Source: Tessaracoccus massiliensis
GTDB lineage: Bacteria > Actinomycetota > Actinomycetes > Propionibacteriales > Propionibacteriaceae
NCBI RefSeq assembly: GCF_000826065.2
Contig: NZ_LN623543.1
Span: forward strand, 952,129 to 1,016,128
Length of the DNA: 64,000 bases
Reading direction: 5' to 3'
The notes below the pieces were generated by a model. It was not told where the DNA came from, searched no databases, and saw only the letters and a program-made list of their open reading frames with translations. Made by a program: the position numbers and the translations under genes. Shown here in pieces: positions 33,863 to 42,664 of the stretch (its first letter is position 1; each line of letters begins with the position of its first letter).

Positions 33863-33900
33863 GGTTTCGACACCGCTCGCAGAACTCGCGGGCTCAACCA
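33863..33900 (+). repeat. Dispersed 38-bp extragenic repeat, copy C
   Basis: It runs from GGTTTCGACACCGCTCGCAG to GGGCTCAACCA, four bases before the stop codon of the ABC exporter gene, with one mismatch to copy A. Confidence 0.85.
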
Positions 33901-33904
33901 ACGA

Positions 33905-35722
33905 TCAAGCCAGGGAGGCGAGCCAGGCGGAGTGCAGATCGGCATAGCGCCCACCGCCGGCGATCAGGTCAGCCGGCGACCCGTCCTCGACGACCTCGCC
34001 GTGGCTCAGCACCAACGCCCGGTCGGCGACCTCCACCGTGGAGAGGCGGTGCGCGATGATGATGGCAGTGCGGTCCGCCAGGATGGTCGACAGCGCGGCC
34101 TGCACCAGCCGCTCGGTGGGGATGTCCAGCGAGCTGGTGGCCTCGTCGAGGATCAACACCCGCGGATCCGCGAGCACCACGCGGGCGAAGGCGACGAGCT
34201 GGCGCTGGCCCGCGGAGAGGCGGGAGCCGCGCTTGCCGGTGTCGGTGTCGAAGCCGTCGGGCATCTCCTCGATGAAGGTGTGGGCGCCGACGGCGCGCGC
34301 GGCCGCCACCACCTCGTCGCGGCTCGCCCCGGGGCGGCCGAAGCGGATGTTGTCGGCGATCGAGCCGGCGAAGATGAAGTTCTCCTGCGTCAGCAGCGTC
34401 ACGTGCCGGCGGAGGGTCTCGTCGTCGAGGTCGCGCAGGTCAACACCGTCGAGCCGCACGGCGCCGGCCTGCGGGTCGTAGAACCGGGCGATGAGCTTGG
34501 CGATGGTGGTCTTGCCCGCGCCGGTGGTACCCACCAGGGCCACGGTCTGCCCCGCGGGGATGTGCAGATCCAGGGCAGGCAGTACCGGCACCCCGTCGAC
34601 GTACTCGAAGGTGACGGCGTCGAACCCGACCTCTCCGCTGGCCTCCGTCAGCGCGACGGGGTGCTCCGGGTCCGAGACCACGTCGTCCTCCTCCATCACG
34701 CTGGAGACCTTCTCCAGCGCGGTCAGCGCTGATTGGAGCGTCGAGATGAACTGGCTGAGGTCCTGCATGGGGTCGAAGAACATCCGTAGGTACAGCACGA
34801 ACGCGGCCATGGTGCCGACGCTGACGTCCCCGCCGACGGCGAGGTAGCCGCCCGCGAGCACCACCAGCACGATGCCGAGGTTGCCGATGAACTGGATGCC
34901 GGGCATCGCGCGGGCGAAGATGCGCATGGCGCGCACGTTGGCGTCGCGGTACGACAGCGCCACATCCTGGAAGATCTCGGCGGCGCGGGGCTCGCGGCGG
35001 AAGGCCTGCACGGCCTTGATGCCGGTCATGGTCTCGATGAACTGGACGATCACGATGGCCGACTGCGTGCGCACGGCGCGGAAGGCGCGCGTGGAGGCGC
35101 GGGCGAACCAGCGCATCAGCAGCAGCAACGGCGGATAGCTGAGGAACGCCACCAGCGCCAGGCGCCAGTCGAGCGACAACATGATCACGCTGGCCCCGAC
35201 GATGGTCAGCACGCCGATCACCACCACGTCGAGGCCCTGGAGCACGAGTTCCTGCACGGCCTCGACGTCGCTGGTCATGCGGGAGACTGCGCGCCCTGTC
35301 GTGTAGCGGTCGTGGAAGCCCACGCTGAGGCGCTGGAACTTCTTGTAGAGCCGGCGACGCAGGTCCAGCAGGATGGCGTTGCCGATGCGGCCGGAGCGGC
35401 GCAGGAACGTGACGCGGGCGGCGACCTGCACCACGATCGCCAGCGCCATCAACCCCAGCGCGGGGTACAGCACGTTGCGGTCGGTGAGCCCGTCGTCGAG
35501 CACGTTGCGCACCAGCACCGGCACCACGAGGCGCGACACGGCATCCGCCACCACCACGCCGATGAGGATCAGGAGCCAGGTGCGCCAGGGGCGGATCAGC
35601 GCTGCGAGCAGGCGGCGCGAAGGCGCGCGGAGGCCGACGGTGGTGTCACGCTCCTCGTCGATCTCCTGCTTGACGCCACGCCAGGCGAGCCTCTGGTCCT
35701 CGGGCTGCTCGTCAGCGCTCAT
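33905..35722 (-). CDS. ABC exporter half-transporter with consensus ATPase site
   Basis: 605 residues. ATG 35722 has GGAGG at 7 nt and overlaps the upstream partner gene by 11 nt. Six membrane helices (about 35-330) precede the nucleotide-binding domain: Walker A LVGTTGAGKTTIA, signature LSAGQRQLVAFAR, Walker B VLILDEATSSLD with the catalytic Glu, and H-loop IIIAHRLSTV. It resembles type IV exporters (MsbA/LmrA group). The partner carries a degenerate site, so the two very probably form a heterodimer. The substrate is unknown; lipid or drug export is typical. Confidence 0.93.
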   Translation of the reverse strand: MSADEQPEDQRLAWRGVKQEIDEERDTTVGLRAPSRRLLAALIRPWRTWLLILIGVVVADAVSRLVVPVLVRNVLDDGLTDRNVLYPALGLMALAIVVQVAARVTFLRRSGRIGNAILLDLRRRLYKKFQRLSVGFHDRYTTGRAVSRMTSDVEAVQELVLQGLDVVVIGVLTIVGASVIMLSLDWRLALVAFLSYPPLLLLMRWFARASTRAFRAVRTQSAIVIVQFIETMTGIKAVQAFRREPRAAEIFQDVALSYRDANVRAMRIFARAMPGIQFIGNLGIVLVVLAGGYLAVGGDVSVGTMAAFVLYLRMFFDPMQDLSQFISTLQSALTALEKVSSVMEEDDVVSDPEHPVALTEASGEVGFDAVTFEYVDGVPVLPALDLHIPAGQTVALVGTTGAGKTTIAKLIARFYDPQAGAVRLDGVDLRDLDDETLRRHVTLLTQENFIFAGSIADNIRFGRPGASRDEVVAAARAVGAHTFIEEMPDGFDTDTGKRGSRLSAGQRQLVAFARVVLADPRVLILDEATSSLDIPTERLVQAALSTILADRTAIIIAHRLSTVEVADRALVLSHGEVVEDGSPADLIAGGGRYADLHSAWLASLA

Positions 35723-37505
35723 CTCCGTCACCTCCCATCGCGATGGAGTAGTCGGCCGACAGCAGTTCGCGGTACTCGGGCACGGTGGCCAGCAACTCGG
35801 CGTGGGTGCCGGTGTGCGCGATGCGGCCCTCCACGAGCATGGCGACCCTGTCGGCCAGCAACACGGTGGAGGCGCGGTGCGCCACCACAAGGCCGGTCAC
35901 GCCCACCAGGGTGGATTTGAGGGCCTCCTCCACCTCCGCCTCGGTGTGGATGTCGAGGGCGCTGAGGGTGTCGTCGAGCACCAGTACGCGCGGCCGCACC
36001 AGGATGGCGCGGGCCAGCGCCAGGCGCTGCCGCTGGCCGCCGGAGAGGCTCAGCCCCTGCTCACCGAGGCGGGTGTCGAGGCCCCAGGGCAGGTCGTAGA
36101 CGAACTCGGCGCGGGCGACCCGCACGGCCTCCTCGATGTCCTCCTCCGAGGCGTCCGGCCGGCCCAGCGTGAGGTTCTCCCGCGCGGACATGGAAAACAG
36201 GATGGGGTCCTCGAACGCGGTGCCGATGAGGCTGCGCAGTTGCCGGAGATCCAGGTCGCGCAGGTCGACGCCGTCGAGGAGGATCTGGCCGCCGGTGACG
36301 TCCACCAGCCGCGGGATGAGCGAGACCAGCGTGGACTTGCCGGAGCCTGTGCCGCCCACCAAGGCGACAGTTTCGCCGGGCGCGATGTCCAGGTTGAGGT
36401 CGCTGAGCGTGGGCTCGTCGGCATCGGCGAACTGGAAGGTGACGCCGCGCAGTTGCAGGTGGCCGCGGGGCTCGTCGATGCGCTTGTCGCCGCTGACGAT
36501 GGTCACCGGCGCGTCGAACACCTCGCTGACGCGGTCTGCGGCCGTGGCGGCCTCGCGGGCGAAGGACAGCAGGAAGCCGAGGCTGCCCACCGGCCACGCC
36601 AGCGACAGCAGGAGGGTCACGAAGGTGACGGCTGCACCCAGGCTCATGCCAGCCGTGGTCACGCCGTAGCTGACGCCGAACAGCACGATCAGCAGCAGCA
36701 CCGAGGGGAACACCTCGAGCAGCGTCCAGAGGACGGCGGCCAGGTTCATCCGCTTCACGCCGCTGTCGGCCAGTGCGGTGGCCCGCTCGTCGAACGTCTC
36801 ATAGGCGTAGCGGCTGCGGCCGAAGGAGCGGATGACGCGCACTCCGTGCAGCGACTCCTCCGCGGCCGAGGCGACGTCGCCGGTCTGGTCCTGCACCTGG
36901 CGCGAGATGCGTCCGAAGCGGCCCATCAGCGCGAACACCGCGATCACGACGGGGATCACCGCGATCAGCACGGCCAGGCCCACCTGCCACAGGGTGATCA
37001 CCATGATGGCCACCACCACGACGATGTGCAGCGAGCTCATGGCGAGCATCACCAGCCCGAAGGACATGAAGCGGCGCAGCAGGCCGAGGTCGCTCATGAT
37101 GCGGCTGAGCAGCTGGCCGGACTCCCAGGACTTGTGGAAGCCCAGAGGCAGCCGCTGCAACTGCTCGAACAGGTCCAGCCGGATGTTGGCCTCGATGTGC
37201 GAGGTGGCGCGCGACATGATCCAGCGCCGCACAAAGCTCATCAGGGCCTCGAACGCGCCCACTCCCAGCAGGGCCAGCGCGAACCAGAGCACGCCGGGGA
37301 TGCTGCCCTCCCGGATGGGGCCATCGACGACGGCGCCGAGCAGGAGGGGGATGGACACGCTGGCCGCAACCTGGAGCGGCGCCAGCGCGAACGAAGTGAT
37401 GAACTGCGGCGCGAACGGCCTGATGTAGGGCAGGAAGCGCAGCACGTTGGGTCGCTTCGGGTGCGGCGGGGCCATGGCATAGCGACGGGACCTGGCTGGA
37501 AGCAC
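35712..37505 (-). CDS. ABC exporter half-transporter with degenerate Walker B
   Basis: Up to 597 residues from GTG 37505; an alternative ATG at 37475 (MAPPHPKRPN) would remove ten. Six membrane helices are followed by Walker A LVGGTGSGKSTLV, signature LSLSGGQRQRLALARA, and Walker B VLVLDDTLSALD, in which Asp replaces the catalytic Glu. H-loop: GLVVAHRAS. This Asp substitution is the known mark of the non-hydrolysing site in heterodimeric exporters such as TM287/288 and BmrCD. Gene order and overlap support co-translation with the downstream half. Confidence 0.92.
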   Translation of the reverse strand: MLPARSRRYAMAPPHPKRPNVLRFLPYIRPFAPQFITSFALAPLQVAASVSIPLLLGAVVDGPIREGSIPGVLWFALALLGVGAFEALMSFVRRWIMSRATSHIEANIRLDLFEQLQRLPLGFHKSWESGQLLSRIMSDLGLLRRFMSFGLVMLAMSSLHIVVVVAIMVITLWQVGLAVLIAVIPVVIAVFALMGRFGRISRQVQDQTGDVASAAEESLHGVRVIRSFGRSRYAYETFDERATALADSGVKRMNLAAVLWTLLEVFPSVLLLIVLFGVSYGVTTAGMSLGAAVTFVTLLLSLAWPVGSLGFLLSFAREAATAADRVSEVFDAPVTIVSGDKRIDEPRGHLQLRGVTFQFADADEPTLSDLNLDIAPGETVALVGGTGSGKSTLVSLIPRLVDVTGGQILLDGVDLRDLDLRQLRSLIGTAFEDPILFSMSARENLTLGRPDASEEDIEEAVRVARAEFVYDLPWGLDTRLGEQGLSLSGGQRQRLALARAILVRPRVLVLDDTLSALDIHTEAEVEEALKSTLVGVTGLVVAHRASTVLLADRVAMLVEGRIAHTGTHAELLATVPEYRELLSADYSIAMGGDGDER

Positions 37506-37561
37506 CGGGCCACCCTACCCCCTCGCCGCATGGTCTCCGGTCGCCCAGCTTGTAGGGTTGG

Positions 37562-38755
37562 GTGATGCGCCCCCTTCCGTTCTCCGTCATCACCAAGCCG
37601 ACGGGTGCCGCGTGCAACCTCGACTGCACGTACTGCTTCTTCCTGTCGAAGGAACTGCTCTACGACGAGGCCGGGCAGCGCATGTCGCTGGAGACCCTCG
37701 AGAGCTATATCCGCGAGTACCTTGCCGCCCAGCCCGACGGCGACGTCGACCTGGCCTGGCAGGGCGGCGAGCCGACGATGCGCGGCCTCGACTTCTTCCG
37801 CACCGCTGTGGAACTCACCGCCAAGTACAAGCGCCCGGGCCAGCGCGTGCAGCAGGCGATGCAGACCAACGGCACGCTGCTCAACGACGAGTGGTGCGAG
37901 TTCCTCGCCGAGGAGAACTTCCTCGTCGGGCTGTCCATCGACGGGCCCGAGGAACTGCACGACTCCTACCGCGTGAACAAGGCCGGGCGCGGCACCCACG
38001 CCCAGGTGATCCGCGGCTGGGAATTCCTGCGTAAGCACAACGTCGAGACCAACATCCTGTGCACCGTCAACTCCGCCAACCACGACGACGGCGCGGAGGT
38101 GTACCGCTACTTCCGCGACGTTCTGGGCGCGACCTTCCTGCAGTTCATCCCCATCGTGGAACGGGCCGGCTATGAGGCGCCGGACGGCAAGAGGCTCCTC
38201 TACCTCCAGCAGGGCAACCAGGTCACCGAGCGCTCCGTCAGCCCGAAGCAGTGGGGCCGGTTCCTGAACGAGATCTTCAACGAATGGGTGCGCACGGATG
38301 TCGGGAAGGTCTACGTGCAGCACTTCGACGTGATGCTCGCCGCCCGCTTCGGCCAGTACTCGCTGTGCGTGCATGCACCTGAATGCGGCACCGCACTGGC
38401 CGTCGAGCACAACGGCGACGTCTACAGCTGCGACCACTTCGTGGAGCCCGCCTACAAGCTGGGCAACCTCACCGAGGGCGGGTTCCAGAAGTACCTGCGC
38501 ACGCCGGAGCAGATCGAGTTCGGCCGCTCCAAGCGCACCGCGCTGACCGAGCAGTGCCGCCGCTGCCCCGTGCGCTGGGCCTGCCACGGCGGCTGCCCGA
38601 AGGACCGCTTCGCCACCTCCGTCGACGGCGAGCCCGGCCAGAACTACCTGTGCGAGGGCTACTACGACTTCTTCACCCACGCCGCGCCCACCATTGAGCA
38701 GATGGCGCAGTTGCTGCGGAGCGGACGCCCTCCCGCGGAGGTCATGGAGCGGTAG
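37562..38755 (+). CDS. Anaerobic sulfatase-maturase-type radical SAM/SPASM enzyme
   Basis: 397 residues from GTG 37562; ATG 37565 is an equally good start. The radical SAM cluster motif is CNLDCTYCFF, and LAWQGGEPTMRG is the GGE motif. The C-terminal SPASM region has CGTALAVEHNGDVYSCDHFVEP and CRRCPVRWACHGGCPKDRF, which bind two auxiliary clusters. The whole sequence follows the anSME pattern: these enzymes oxidise a Cys or Ser of sulfatases to formylglycine. No sulfatase gene is in the window, so the client must be elsewhere, or it modifies another peptide. It lies 11 nt upstream of an M20 amidohydrolase and divergent from an ABC exporter pair. Confidence 0.9.
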   Translation: MMRPLPFSVITKPTGAACNLDCTYCFFLSKELLYDEAGQRMSLETLESYIREYLAAQPDGDVDLAWQGGEPTMRGLDFFRTAVELTAKYKRPGQRVQQAMQTNGTLLNDEWCEFLAEENFLVGLSIDGPEELHDSYRVNKAGRGTHAQVIRGWEFLRKHNVETNILCTVNSANHDDGAEVYRYFRDVLGATFLQFIPIVERAGYEAPDGKRLLYLQQGNQVTERSVSPKQWGRFLNEIFNEWVRTDVGKVYVQHFDVMLAARFGQYSLCVHAPECGTALAVEHNGDVYSCDHFVEPAYKLGNLTEGGFQKYLRTPEQIEFGRSKRTALTEQCRRCPVRWACHGGCPKDRFATSVDGEPGQNYLCEGYYDFFTHAAPTIEQMAQLLRSGRPPAEVMER

Positions 38756-38766
38756 CCTGAGCGGCT

Positions 38767-39936
38767 ATGAGCGCCCCACTACTCCACGCGCTGAAGGCAG
38801 GCATCGACGCGGTACTGCCGGATGCTGCCGCGCTCCGGCGGGCCATCCACGTCGATCCGCAGCTCAGCGGCGAGGAGGGCCCCACCCGGGACCTCCTCAC
38901 CCGGTCCCTCAACTGGATGGATTGGTCCCCCGCCGCAGGTACCGGCGCCTGGGCGCGGATAGGGCCTGACGGGGCCGCCGTCGGGCTGCGCGCAGAGTTG
39001 GACGCGCTGCCGGTGATCGAGGCCACCGGCGTGGAGTGGGAGTCGCGGCGCGAAGGGGTGGCGCACGCGTGCGGTCACGACGTCCACATGGCCGCGCTGT
39101 GGGCGGTGCTCACCGCTGCGCGCCGGCTCGAGCTCCCCGTCGGGATGGTGCCGATCCTCCAGCCCCGCGAGGAGATCACCCCGCCAGGTGCTGGCGACGT
39201 GGTGCGCTCGGGGCTGCTCGACGAACAGAAGATCGAGGCGATGCTGGGCGTGCACGTCCAGCCACAGGTGGACCGCGGGATCGTCTCCACGGGCGCCGGC
39301 GCCGTCAACGCCGCCTACGACTCGTTCGAGATCGTGGTGCACGGCCGGCCCGGGCACGGCGCCTACCCGCACGTCGCCGTCGACCCCATCACCACGCTGG
39401 CCACCATCATCGGGGAACTGAGCAGCCTCCCCCAGCGCCTGGTCAGTCCCACCAACCCGACGGTGGTCTCGGTGGGGCAGATCACCGGCGGCACGGCGCA
39501 CAACGTGATCGCCTCGGAGGCAAGCTGCCGGGGCTCCATCCGCACCTACTCAGAACCGGACCGCACCCGGCTGCACGAGGCCATCACCAGGATGGCAACG
39601 GCGGTGGCCGAGTCGCGGGGGGCTCAGGCCACCACCCGCTTCGTACGCGGCGGCCCCGCCCTGGTCAACGACCCCGGCCTCGTGCGACGCATGGATCCGC
39701 TCCTGCGGGAGATGGGCGTCACCGTGGCGGAGAACCCGTTCCGCTCCTGCGGGTCGGACGACTTCGCCGAGTACGGACATGCCGCAGCCTCCGTGATGTG
39801 CTTCGTGGGCACCGGCCGCGTCGACGGCGTGGGCCTGCACCACGGGGCGTTCCTGCCCGGCCGCGAGGCCCTCCAGCTCTGCGCGCACGCCTACGCCGCC
39901 GGCTACGTCGCCGCTGCGGGCCTCCTGGCCGGTTGA
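38767..39936 (+). CDS. M20-family amidohydrolase (hippurate hydrolase/aminoacylase type)
   Basis: 389 residues starting MSAPLLHALKAG. Metal-binding and catalytic signatures are HACGHDVHMAAL (about residue 100), the Glu pair in QPREEITPPGAG and the C-terminal CGSDDFAEYG. The lid domain includes GRPGHGAYPHVAVDPI and GGTAHNVIASEASCRGSIR, as in amidohydrolases of the AbgB/HipO group. It should release an amino acid from an N-acyl or N-aryl conjugate. It is probably transcribed with the upstream radical SAM gene. Confidence 0.9.
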   Translation: MSAPLLHALKAGIDAVLPDAAALRRAIHVDPQLSGEEGPTRDLLTRSLNWMDWSPAAGTGAWARIGPDGAAVGLRAELDALPVIEATGVEWESRREGVAHACGHDVHMAALWAVLTAARRLELPVGMVPILQPREEITPPGAGDVVRSGLLDEQKIEAMLGVHVQPQVDRGIVSTGAGAVNAAYDSFEIVVHGRPGHGAYPHVAVDPITTLATIIGELSSLPQRLVSPTNPTVVSVGQITGGTAHNVIASEASCRGSIRTYSEPDRTRLHEAITRMATAVAESRGAQATTRFVRGGPALVNDPGLVRRMDPLLREMGVTVAENPFRSCGSDDFAEYGHAAASVMCFVGTGRVDGVGLHHGAFLPGREALQLCAHAYAAGYVAAAGLLAG

Positions 39937-39946
39937 CGCACGCCGT

Positions 39947-40086
39947 TGGTTGAGCCGGCTGCATCCGAGCTTGCCAGGATCGCAGTCGAGTCGAAACCGG
40001 CCACGCCTTCCTTGAAGCTGCTGCGGAGCTCGCCGGGTTTCGACACGATCGCGCTGCTCGTTCCTCGCAGACGATCGGCTCAACCA
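39947..40086. repeat. Dispersed repeat pair, copies D1 (reverse) and D2 (forward)
   Basis: 39947-39998 starts TGGTTGAGCCGGCTGC and ends GTCGAAACC. 40036-40086 starts GGTTTCGACACGATCGCGCT and ends GGCTCAACCA. They form an imperfect inverted repeat between two convergent genes, organised like the pair at 31778-31895. Confidence 0.8.
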
Positions 40087-40090
40087 GCCG

Positions 40091-41149
40091 CTAGCCCAGG
40101 AGCCTCGCCCAGGTGGCGTAGCTGGTGTGGCCGCTCTGCTCGATGCGATGCAGCTTCTGGAAGGCATCCAATGCCTTGGTGGTCTCCGGGCCGAAGTTGC
40201 CGGTGACCGACACCGTCTGGCCCTTCAGCGTGAGGTGTCGCTGCAGCACGTACACGGCGGTGCCCTTGGCTCCGGTGGTCAGCTCGGGGAGGAGTTGCTG
40301 CCAGGTGGCCTCATTCATCTTCCCGGTGTCCTTCAGCTTCACGGAGCGCTGGAAGGCCCCCACCGCGCCGACGGTGCGTTCCCCGTAGATCCCGTCCACC
40401 TTGATCCCCGCGCCGTGCGTGTTGAGGAGTTCCTGCAGTGCCCGCACCGCGTCGCCGCGGCTGCCGCGGACAAGCTCAGGGAACATCGTGGTCGCGTCGA
40501 CGGCGGTCATCGCCGGGGATGGGCCGGGGGCGGTCATGCCGTCGGGCACACCCGGGCCCTGGCCGCGCAGGTTGTACTGGTAGAGGTTGTGGTTGCGCAT
40601 GATCCCGATGACGAGCTCGGCGTACTTCGGATCTGTGGCGTAGCCGCCCTTGCGCACCTCGGTGACGAACTGGTCCGGGTGATCGACGTACTGGAACGCC
40701 GGCGCGTAGCGGTTGGCGGTGGTGAGCAGGCGGGCGTAGTCACGCGTCGACTCGAGCCAGCTGGCATAGGTGCGGAACTCGTCGACGATGTAGTACTTCG
40801 TGCCGTCCGAACGGTACTCCGCCGTGCGCACGGGGACGCAGCCGGTCTGGTGGGGCGAGACCGTGGAGGTGCACTTGATGTTGAACAGGGTGTTGACCTG
40901 GTAGGTCTTCCCGTCGACGGTCATCTCGCCGGTCATCCTGGAGCTGCCCCAGCCGGATTCCAGCGCCGCCATACCGATGGTCACGGACGTGGGGATGCCG
41001 GTCTCCTTCTCCACCTGCTGGGCGTCACCCACGAGCTTGGCGATGAACTCGGATGCGGGCGTGCCGGTGGCCTCCTGCGGCCGCTGCAGCAGCGGTATGG
41101 CCGCGACGGCCAGCACGAGCGCCACCGCCGCCAGTTTCACCCAGCGCAT
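40091..41149 (-). CDS. Secreted or membrane-anchored glucosaminidase with two peptidoglycan-binding domains
   Basis: 352 residues. ATG 41149 shares a base with the murB stop (TGATG). An N-terminal signal/anchor (KLAAVALVLAVAAIPLL) is followed by a glucosaminidase domain: SEFIAKLVGDAQQVEKETGIP, the catalytic Glu in MAALESGWGSS, NTLFNIK, and YATDPKYAELV. Two PG_binding_1 repeats (about 215-285 and 286-352) have FPELVRGSRGDAVRALQELL and TTGAKGTAVYVLQRHL. It should cleave the glycan strands of peptidoglycan during wall remodelling. Its coupling to murB makes a cell-wall role firm. Confidence 0.9.
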   Translation of the reverse strand: MRWVKLAAVALVLAVAAIPLLQRPQEATGTPASEFIAKLVGDAQQVEKETGIPTSVTIGMAALESGWGSSRMTGEMTVDGKTYQVNTLFNIKCTSTVSPHQTGCVPVRTAEYRSDGTKYYIVDEFRTYASWLESTRDYARLLTTANRYAPAFQYVDHPDQFVTEVRKGGYATDPKYAELVIGIMRNHNLYQYNLRGQGPGVPDGMTAPGPSPAMTAVDATTMFPELVRGSRGDAVRALQELLNTHGAGIKVDGIYGERTVGAVGAFQRSVKLKDTGKMNEATWQQLLPELTTGAKGTAVYVLQRHLTLKGQTVSVTGNFGPETTKALDAFQKLHRIEQSGHTSYATWARLLG

Positions 41150-42264
41150 CAGTTCGCCTCCGGCAGGCTCACGCCGATCAGGTTGACCTCCGGCACCAGA
41201 CGGATGCCGAAGCGCTGTTCCACGCCGTCGCGCACCTCGGTGGCCAACGCCACGAGATCCGACGCGGTGGCCCGCCCGCGGTTGGTCAGAGCCAGGACGT
41301 GCTTGGTGGACAGCCTGGCCTCGCCGTCGCCGTGACCCTTCGCGAAGCCCGCGTGCTGGATGAGCCATGCGGCGCTGGTCTTGATCCGGCCCTCCGCATC
41401 CGGGAAGCGCGGCGCGTCCTCGGGCAGCACGGCGGCCGCCTCTGCGTCGAGGATGGGGTTGGTGAAGAAGGACCCGGCGCTCCAGGAATCGTGATCAGCC
41501 GCGTCGAGCACCATACCCTTGCCCCGGCGGATGGCCAGCACCGTCTCGCGGACGCGGGCGGACTCGACGCGCTTGCCCGGCACGGTCTCGAGCCGGTTGG
41601 CGAGCTCCGGGTAGGCGATGGGGGTGCCCAGGGAGCCGAGCTGGAACTGGAAGCCCACCTCGAGGACGAGGTAGCGGCCGGGCTCGCGCTTGAAGCGGGA
41701 GGTGCGGTAGCCGAAGCCGCAGTCCGACAGCGGGAAGGTGCGCTGCGTGCGGTCCTGCCGGTCCCAGGTGCGCACCGAGACGATGGTCTGCGAGACGTCC
41801 GAGCCGTAGGCCCCGACGTTCTGGATGGGGGTCGCGCCCACGCTACCGGGGATGCCCGAGAGCGTCTCGATGCCGATCCATTCCTGCTCGACGGCGTGCG
41901 CCACGAACGTGTCCCAGTTCTCGCCGGCGGCAACCCGCACGGCCGCTCCCCCGCAGCTGGACACGTCGGCGTCGATCCCGGTGGTGCCGACCCGCACCAC
42001 GGTGCCGCGGAAGCCGTCGTCGCTGACCAACAGGTTGGAGCCGCCGCCCAGCACGAGGACGGGCTCGCCGCGCTCGTCGCAGTCGGTCACCACATCGATC
42101 AGTTCACGCTCTGTGCGCGCCACGACGAAACGGTCCGCCTCGCCGCCCACGCGCAGGGTGGTGTGCCGGGCCAGGACGGGCGAATCGGCGATCTCGGGGC
42201 CGTCGGTGTCGACGGAGACGCGCTCGAGGCTGCAGGCCTCCCCCACTCCTTCGAGCTCAATCAA
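41149..42264 (-). CDS. murB: UDP-N-acetylenolpyruvoylglucosamine reductase
   Basis: 371 residues, actinobacterial length. The FAD-binding part contains HTTLRVGGEADRFV and VLGGGSNLLVSDDGFRG; the GIPGSVGATPIQNVGAYG motif and the C-terminal substrate region (SAGSFFTNPIL, with the proton-donor Ser) are intact. It catalyses the NADPH-dependent second step of UDP-MurNAc synthesis in the cytoplasm. Its start overlaps the upstream MaoC-like gene by 8 nt, a conserved actinobacterial neighbourhood. Confidence 0.96.
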   Translation of the reverse strand: MIELEGVGEACSLERVSVDTDGPEIADSPVLARHTTLRVGGEADRFVVARTERELIDVVTDCDERGEPVLVLGGGSNLLVSDDGFRGTVVRVGTTGIDADVSSCGGAAVRVAAGENWDTFVAHAVEQEWIGIETLSGIPGSVGATPIQNVGAYGSDVSQTIVSVRTWDRQDRTQRTFPLSDCGFGYRTSRFKREPGRYLVLEVGFQFQLGSLGTPIAYPELANRLETVPGKRVESARVRETVLAIRRGKGMVLDAADHDSWSAGSFFTNPILDAEAAAVLPEDAPRFPDAEGRIKTSAAWLIQHAGFAKGHGDGEARLSTKHVLALTNRGRATASDLVALATEVRDGVEQRFGIRLVPEVNLIGVSLPEAN

Positions 42265-42664
42265 GACGGACCTCGGCTCGCGCGGCGCCCAGCACGGCGT
42301 CGTCGCCGCAGGTGGCGGTGATGGCCAGCTTGGCCACCCCGTCGGCGACCTCGGTGACCTTGGCCGTGTAGACCACCTCGGTGCCCTCGTCGGTGTCCGG
42401 CACCACGACGGGGCGGGTGAAGCGCACGAAGTAACTCAGCACCTTGGCGGGGTCGCCGATCCAGTCGGTGACGACCTTCAGCCCTGCACCCATCGTCCAC
42501 ATGCCGTGCGCGACGACGCCGGGCAGGCCGATGGCCTGAGCGTGCCGGTCAGAGAAGTGGATCTCGTTGAAATCCGTGGACGCGCCGCAGTAGCGCACCA
42601 CGGTGGAGCGGGTCACGGGGACACGGAGCTCGGGCAGTTCGGTGCCGACGGTGGGCTCACTCAT
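42257..42664 (-). CDS. MaoC-like hydratase subunit (HadB-type)
   Basis: 135 residues. STDFNEIHFSDRHAQAIGLPGVVAHGMWTMG is the hydratase-2 motif with catalytic Asp and His. It pairs with the gene at 42657-43088, overlapping it by 8 nt. In mycobacteria HadA/HadB dimers dehydrate hydroxyacyl-ACP in fatty acid elongation, and the HadAB-MurB neighbourhood is shared. The exact substrate here is inferred. Confidence 0.88.
   Translation of the reverse strand: MSEPTVGTELPELRVPVTRSTVVRYCGASTDFNEIHFSDRHAQAIGLPGVVAHGMWTMGAGLKVVTDWIGDPAKVLSYFVRFTRPVVVPDTDEGTEVVYTAKVTEVADGVAKLAITATCGDDAVLGAARAEVRLD

Larger units (their letters stand above)
33353..33904. other. Intergenic repeat-rich region without a gene
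   Basis: About 550 bp hold no credible ORF. The right half has GGCGGTGGTGTCCCCCCGACCCC-like and TTCTTCCCCCATCCTCGGCGGAAC sequence, also echoed near 12.06 kb. Three copies of CGCTCAGGGACCG occur (33497-33509 reversed, 33540-33552, 33837-33849), then a dispersed-repeat copy at the end. The AT-rich segment 33353-33475 is probably the helicase promoter and leader. Confidence 0.55.

Noticed and set aside
33545..33900. Short ORFs in the repeat-rich gap after the helicase (for example 33475-33954 minus)
   Set aside because: They run through repeat elements, have no Shine-Dalgarno, and share sequence with the noncoding repeat region at 12.0 kb.
37506..37561. A RiPP precursor gene beside the radical SAM enzyme
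   Set aside because: The gap to the divergent ABC gene is only 56 bp, and no small ORF with a leader-core pattern is visible nearby; the enzyme fits the anSME pattern better.
35373..37565. 730-codon plus-strand frame opposite the ABC exporter genes
   Set aside because: Gln/His/Asp/Arg-rich antisense shadow; both minus-strand genes carry all ABC motifs.
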